A stretch of 64,000 nt of DNA from JAJNBA01 sp963842295. GTDB lineage: Bacteria; Actinomycetota; UBA4738; HRBIN12. Within the stretch, counting starts at the first letter, position 1, and each line of letters begins with the position of its first letter. Under the pieces are notes generated by a model. The model did not search any database. It had not been told where the DNA came from and was given only the letters and a program-made list of their open reading frames with translations. A program made the translations under genes and the position numbers. Location: contig CAWJFY010000009.1 of assembly GCA_963842295.1 (NCBI GenBank), forward strand, positions 186,001 to 250,000, given 5' to 3'. Below, in pieces: positions 60,815 to 64,000 of this stretch.

Positions 60815-60820
60815 ATGCTA
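60815..60820 (-). promoter_or_regulatory. Candidate -10 box of the DUF309 gene
   Basis: TAGCAT on the minus strand, 6 bases before the GTG at 60808, overlapping the stop of the upstream permease gene. Confidence 0.4.
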
Positions 60821-62080
60821 CTCGCGGGGCTTGGGTCTCATGCGCTCCTGGAACCCGCGCACGAACCGCTTGCGGGCCGTCGCCCTGGCTTTCGCCCCGG
60901 CCTCGGCCTCGGCTTCGGCGCGCTCGTGCTTCTCGAGCGTCTCCTGCGCGACCGGGTCACCCTCGGCGACGCGGTCGCGCAGGAAGACCTCCACCATGAT
61001 GACCTTGATCGTGGCCGCCACGGGCAACGCGAGGACGGCGCCGGCGAATCCGGCGAGCGAGCCCAACACCAAGGTGGCGAGGATCACGGCGGTCGGCGAC
61101 AGGTTCACCGCGTTCTTCATGATGCGCGGCTGGATCGCGTAGTTCTCGATCTGCTGATACACGATGAAGTAGACGAGGATCAGGATGCCGGTCAGGCCGG
61201 ACTGGAAGAAGCCGACCATCACCGCCGGCGCGGCGCCGATGTACGCGCCCACCGCCGGGATCAGCCCGGCGAGCGCAGCGAAAACGGCGAGCGGAACCGC
61301 GAACGGGATCCCCACCCCGAACAGACCAAGGATCGCGAAGAACAGCAGGGCGGAGGCGCCGGCGATCGTCGCGGTCGTGAGGATGCCGGCCACGTACCCG
61401 CCGATCCTGTTGATCGCCTGATCCATCACGTCCTCGGCGCGATCTCGTGTCCCCGGCGCGAACCAGATCGAAGCGGTCCGCCGCATCCTCGGCAACGAGA
61501 GCATGAAGTAGATCGTGAGGATCGCCACCGTGATCGTGTTGAAGATCACGCTGCCGACCCTGCCAGCGACGCCGATGATCGTGCCGAAGGAGCGCGTGAC
61601 CTTCTGCGGCAGTTGCTCCACGAATCCCTGCAGTCGATCGGCGACGTTGTTCTCCCTGACGTACCGGCCGATCGCGTCGTCCCGCTCCGACAGTTCCTCG
61701 ACGTACCCCGGGATGTCGTCGGCGAGCTCTCCCACCTGCGTAACGAGTGGCGGGATCACCAGCCACGAGAACAGGATCAGGATCGCGAGCGCCGCCACGA
61801 AGATCAGCGTCACCGCCCGGCCTCTGGTCCGACCGCGCCGCTCGATCGAGCGAACAGCGGGGTCCAATCCGATCGCCAGCACGGCCGCGATCAGCACCAG
61901 GATCACGATGTTGATGACCGACCACAGGGCGATCAGGACCGCGGAGACTGCGGCGATCGTGAGCAGGACGCGGACCCAGTAGGACATCGGCGGCCATCGG
62001 CGCCGCCACGCGTCCGTCTCAGGCTCGGCGGCGGGGTCGGGGGGAATGCCTGAGGGAGCGATGGTGCCGGGCTCGGTCAC
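60818..62080 (-). CDS. AI-2E family (UPF0118) permease
   Basis: A 420-residue polytopic membrane protein of the AI-2E/UPF0118 family. About eight membrane segments are visible, with the conserved SLPRMRRTAS cytoplasmic loop near residue 205, AALAGLIPAVGAYIGAAPAV near 285 and the PRIMKNAVNLSP motif near 335. Members export small molecules or act as Na+/H+ antiporters; quorum-signal transport should not be assumed. The C-terminus is a charged Ala/Glu/Lys/Arg tail. GTG 62080 is chosen to avoid overlap with the divergent oxidase gene; an upstream ATG at 62119 would overlap it. Confidence 0.85.
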   Translation of the reverse strand: MTEPGTIAPSGIPPDPAAEPETDAWRRRWPPMSYWVRVLLTIAAVSAVLIALWSVINIVILVLIAAVLAIGLDPAVRSIERRGRTRGRAVTLIFVAALAILILFSWLVIPPLVTQVGELADDIPGYVEELSERDDAIGRYVRENNVADRLQGFVEQLPQKVTRSFGTIIGVAGRVGSVIFNTITVAILTIYFMLSLPRMRRTASIWFAPGTRDRAEDVMDQAINRIGGYVAGILTTATIAGASALLFFAILGLFGVGIPFAVPLAVFAALAGLIPAVGAYIGAAPAVMVGFFQSGLTGILILVYFIVYQQIENYAIQPRIMKNAVNLSPTAVILATLVLGSLAGFAGAVLALPVAATIKVIMVEVFLRDRVAEGDPVAQETLEKHERAEAEAEAGAKARATARKRFVRGFQERMRPKPRE

Positions 62081-62139
62081 GGTCCGAGTCTCGCCCGCGT
62101 CGGGGCCGGATGCCAACACCCGGTACGCTCGGCGCCGTC

Positions 62140-63249
62140 GTGGAACGACCGGACGTGGTGATCGTGGGCGGGGGGATCATGGGGACGGCGGCCGCGCGAG
62201 CGCTCGCCTCACGCGGCCGCGCCGTGCTCCTGCTGGAGCATTTCACGCTCGGCCACGCGAACGGCAGCTCGGGCGGGCCGACCCGGAACTTCCGTCTCAC
62301 CTATCACGATCCCCTCTACGTCCGCATGGCTCGGGCCTCGCTGGCGCGATGGCGCGAGCTCGAGTCGGAGTCCGGCACCGAGCTCCTCCGGATCGTGGGC
62401 GGGCTCGACGTCGGCGAGGCGACGGCCGCGTCGGCGGCCGCCCTCGAAGCCGGGGGCGAGTCCTTCGAACGGCCGTCCACCGCCGAAGTGGCCGACCGGT
62501 GGCCGATGCTCCGTTTCGACGAAGGGTCGGCGTTCCTGTACCAGGCCGAGGGGGCGATCTTGCGGGCGGACGAGGCGATCGGGGCCCTGGCGCGACTTGC
62601 CCGCTCCGCCGGGGCGGAGCTGCGTGAGCGATCGTTCGTCAGAACCGTCCGTCCTGCGAGCGACCGCGTCGAGATGGTGACATCCAACGGTGAGGTGATC
62701 CAGGCGCCTGTGGCGATCGTCGCCGCCGGCGCCTGGGCGGGCCCGCTTCTCCGTGGCGGGGGCATCGACCTGCCGCTCCGACCGACCCTCGAGCAGTCGA
62801 CGCACTTCGATGTTGGCGACGCGTCGTCGATCCCGACGATCATCGATTGGGACGCTGCGCCCCGACAGCCTCCGTACATCGTCCCGAACCCGTTCCTGCC
62901 CGGGGAGATCAAGGCCGGCGCCCACCTCTCCGGGCCGGTGATCGACCCGGACCGGAGGTCCTTCGAGCCGGATGCCGATCGGGAGGCCGGGATCGTCGAC
63001 TGGACCGCCGAGCGACTGTCCGCGCCGGCGCGGCTCCTGCGGACGGAAACGTGCCTGTACACGACGACACCCGACGAGGACTTCGTGATCGACCGGGCCG
63101 GGCCGCTTGTGGTCGCGTCACCCTGCACCGGCCACGGTTTCAAGTTCGCCCCGCTGGTCGGCGAGGTGCTCGCCGATCTCGCCACGGGCGAGCAGGCGTC
63201 GATCCCCCTCGATCGGTTCCGTGTGGATCGTCCGGCTCTCCGTCGCTGA
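62140..63249 (+). CDS. Sarcosine-oxidase-like FAD-dependent oxidoreductase
   Basis: A 369-residue flavoenzyme of the monomeric sarcosine oxidase / N-methyltryptophan oxidase type. The FAD motif VVIVGGGIMGTAAARALA is at the N-terminus and HANGSSGGPTRNFR, typical of the family, follows. Cys305 in ETCLYTTTPDEDFVID matches the Cys that binds FAD covalently, and TGHGFKFAPLVGEVLADLA is the conserved C-terminal motif. It would oxidise an N-methyl or secondary amine with release of H2O2. GTG 62140 (10 bases after TACGCT) is preferred; an in-frame ATG at 62110 is possible. Confidence 0.86.
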   Translation: MERPDVVIVGGGIMGTAAARALASRGRAVLLLEHFTLGHANGSSGGPTRNFRLTYHDPLYVRMARASLARWRELESESGTELLRIVGGLDVGEATAASAAALEAGGESFERPSTAEVADRWPMLRFDEGSAFLYQAEGAILRADEAIGALARLARSAGAELRERSFVRTVRPASDRVEMVTSNGEVIQAPVAIVAAGAWAGPLLRGGGIDLPLRPTLEQSTHFDVGDASSIPTIIDWDAAPRQPPYIVPNPFLPGEIKAGAHLSGPVIDPDRRSFEPDADREAGIVDWTAERLSAPARLLRTETCLYTTTPDEDFVIDRAGPLVVASPCTGHGFKFAPLVGEVLADLATGEQASIPLDRFRVDRPALRR

Positions 63250-63258
63250 GGCTCGACG

Positions 63259-63693
63259 TCAAGGTCCCTCGTCGGCCGACTCGAGCATGAGCTCGAGCGC
63301 TTCCCGGAGCCCCTCGTACCGGCGGCCGCCCAGCGCCCGCCTCGCTCGCGCCTCGACCGCTGCGACGGCTCGCCTGCATTCGGCGGCGAACGTCCGCCCG
63401 CGCGCCGTGAGTCGGACCACCTTCGCCCGGCCGTCGTCCGGATCGGGCGTCCTGCGGACGAGGCCCCGGAGCTCCAGCTCGTCGACGACCACCATCATCG
63501 CCTGCTTCGTGACGCCGGCGCGCCGAGCGAGCTCCGTCAGCCGCGTCCCGTAGCGCCGGTCCACGTTCAGCACCAGCGCCGCCTGGGACGCGCGGAGGTC
63601 TGGCCAGCCGCGTTCCTCCAGCTCCACCACGAGGTCGGCCGCGAAGGAGCGATGGGCGGCGAGCAAGAGGCGACCGAGCTGCGGTTCCGTCAC
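63259..63693 (-). CDS. MarR-family transcriptional regulator
   Basis: A 144-residue winged-helix regulator. The recognition region LTELARRAGVTKQAMMVVVD and the wing DPDDGRAKVVRLTARG are typical MarR features. It is convergent with the oxidase gene (9 bases between stops) and divergent from an acetyltransferase, so the latter is the likelier target. An AGGAGG ribosome-binding site precedes GTG 63693. The inverted repeat CTCAC-N5-GTGAG lies just upstream. Confidence 0.9.
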   Translation of the reverse strand: MTEPQLGRLLLAAHRSFAADLVVELEERGWPDLRASQAALVLNVDRRYGTRLTELARRAGVTKQAMMVVVDELELRGLVRRTPDPDDGRAKVVRLTARGRTFAAECRRAVAAVEARARRALGGRRYEGLREALELMLESADEGP

Positions 63694-63701
63694 CCCTCCA
63701 T

Positions 63702-63716
63702 CCTCCTCACTCTCGG
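63702..63716. promoter_or_regulatory. Possible MarR operator
   Basis: Inverted repeat of CTCAC and GTGAG around a 5-base centre in the 79-base gap between the MarR gene and the divergent acetyltransferase. It is short, so the call is weak. Confidence 0.25.
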
Positions 63717-63759
63717 TGAGAAGTCAACGTACCTGACGGTCGGATGCCCGCCACCTCGC

Positions 63760-63765
63760 TAGCCT
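63760..63765 (+). promoter_or_regulatory. Candidate -10 box of the terminal acetyltransferase gene
   Basis: TAGCCT on the plus strand, 7 bases before the GTG at 63773. Confidence 0.4.
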
Positions 63766-63772
63766 TCCCATC

Positions 63773-64000
63773 GTGGAGATCCGTGAAGCCGTCCCCGCGG
63801 AGCACGCCGACGCAGGGCGCGTGACGGCCGACGCGTATCGCGAGTTCATCCGGCCAGGTGACGAGGACTGGGAGCGCTACCTCCTGAGGATCGCGGATGT
63901 AGCTGATCGCGCCGATCGAACGACGATCCTCGTCGCGGTCGAGAACGGGCGGGTCCTCGGGTCGCTGACGCTGGAGCTCGACGCACGGGTTCGTGACGAA
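63773..64000 (+). CDS. GNAT-family acetyltransferase (3' end beyond window)
   Basis: The frame is open from GTG 63773 to the window edge, 76 residues. It begins VEIREAVPAEHADAGRVTAD and continues with TTILVAVENGRVLGSLTLEL, the usual N-terminal half of a GCN5-type acetyltransferase (first helix and strands 2-4). The acetyl-CoA-binding motif would lie beyond the end. It is divergent from the MarR-type regulator, which may control it. Confidence 0.75.
   Translation, partial: MEIREAVPAEHADAGRVTADAYREFIRPGDEDWERYLLRIADVADRADRTTILVAVENGRVLGSLTLELDARVRDE

Noticed and set aside
60818..62080. AI-2E family permease as evidence for autoinducer-2 quorum sensing.
   Set aside because: Most members of the family do not move autoinducer-2, and there is no luxS or lsr gene in the window.

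Overview
The window is a dense, high-GC stretch of chromosome from an actinobacterium. Four things support this. The gene order from argS through hom-thrC-thrB, rho, rpmE, prfA, prmC, tsaC, a WecA-type transferase and atpB-E-F-H-A-G-D-C to murA follows the backbone known from Mycobacterium tuberculosis. There is a bacterial proteasome activator ending in GQYL. MurA carries Asp in place of the usual catalytic Cys, and RpiB has the GSGxGEQ signature. Rho has a long Arg/Asp-rich insert and a DivIVA-type protein is present. I cannot name the genus. The mixture of mycobacterial order with archaeal-type genes suggests a deep-branching or uncultured actinobacterial lineage. No gap between genes exceeds 300 bases, and I saw no phage, insertion sequence or CRISPR array.

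Layout. 1-4148 (minus): ligA (cut by the window edge), a UPF0280 protein, a SnoaL-like protein and mnmA. 4285-6054 (plus): a PabB-PabC fusion for p-aminobenzoate. 6051-8434 (minus): two small Cys-rich proteins, an enoyl-CoA hydratase and an NAD(P)-binding protein. 8528-9885 (plus): a phosphotransferase and a Fur/Zur regulator. 9889-12522 (minus): znuA-znuC-znuB. 12564-22684 (minus): a long run starting at murA and reading through an unknown polytopic membrane protein, a CPBP protease, two SCP2-like proteins, a zinc alcohol dehydrogenase, a small anchored protein, a PrsW protease, MeaB and an acyl-CoA mutase large subunit. 22735-30115: the whole F1Fo ATP synthase operon with atpZ and an AtpI-like protein. 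30265-40224: wecA-like gene, glyA, rpiB, a low-molecular-weight phosphatase, tsaC, prmC, prfA, divIVA, a DUF1385 gene, rpmE and rho. 40248-44064: transaldolase-type aldolase, 2-phosphoglycerate kinase, cyclic 2,3-diphosphoglycerate synthetase and a metallophosphoesterase. 44119-45300 (plus): a MarP-like serine protease. 45304-51163 (minus): thrB, thrC, hom, an acetyltransferase, argS and a receiver-domain protein. 51233-53846 (plus): tRNA-Arg(CCG), pdxH, an M20 peptidase and bpa. 53843-57933 (minus): potC-potB-potD-potA polyamine-type transporter. 58028-64000: pyrD/pyrE back to back, a methyltransferase, a DUF309 protein, an AI-2E-family permease, a sarcosine-oxidase-like flavoenzyme, a MarR regulator and a partial acetyltransferase.

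The most notable system is the adjacent pair at 40922-43200. It would convert 2-phosphoglycerate to 2,3-bisphosphoglycerate and then to cyclic 2,3-diphosphoglycerate, a compatible solute known from methanogenic archaea. The pair sits in a small block inserted between thrB and rho, next to a phosphoesterase that might recycle the product. A second theme is gene expression: many genes have a TAnnnT box 6 to 9 bases before the start codon and no room for a leader, which suggests widespread leaderless transcription. Inside the operons, start and stop codons overlap as ATGA, GTGA or TGATG. A repeat built on GTTGCA/TGCAA lies before both the Fur-family regulator and znuA and may be its operator.
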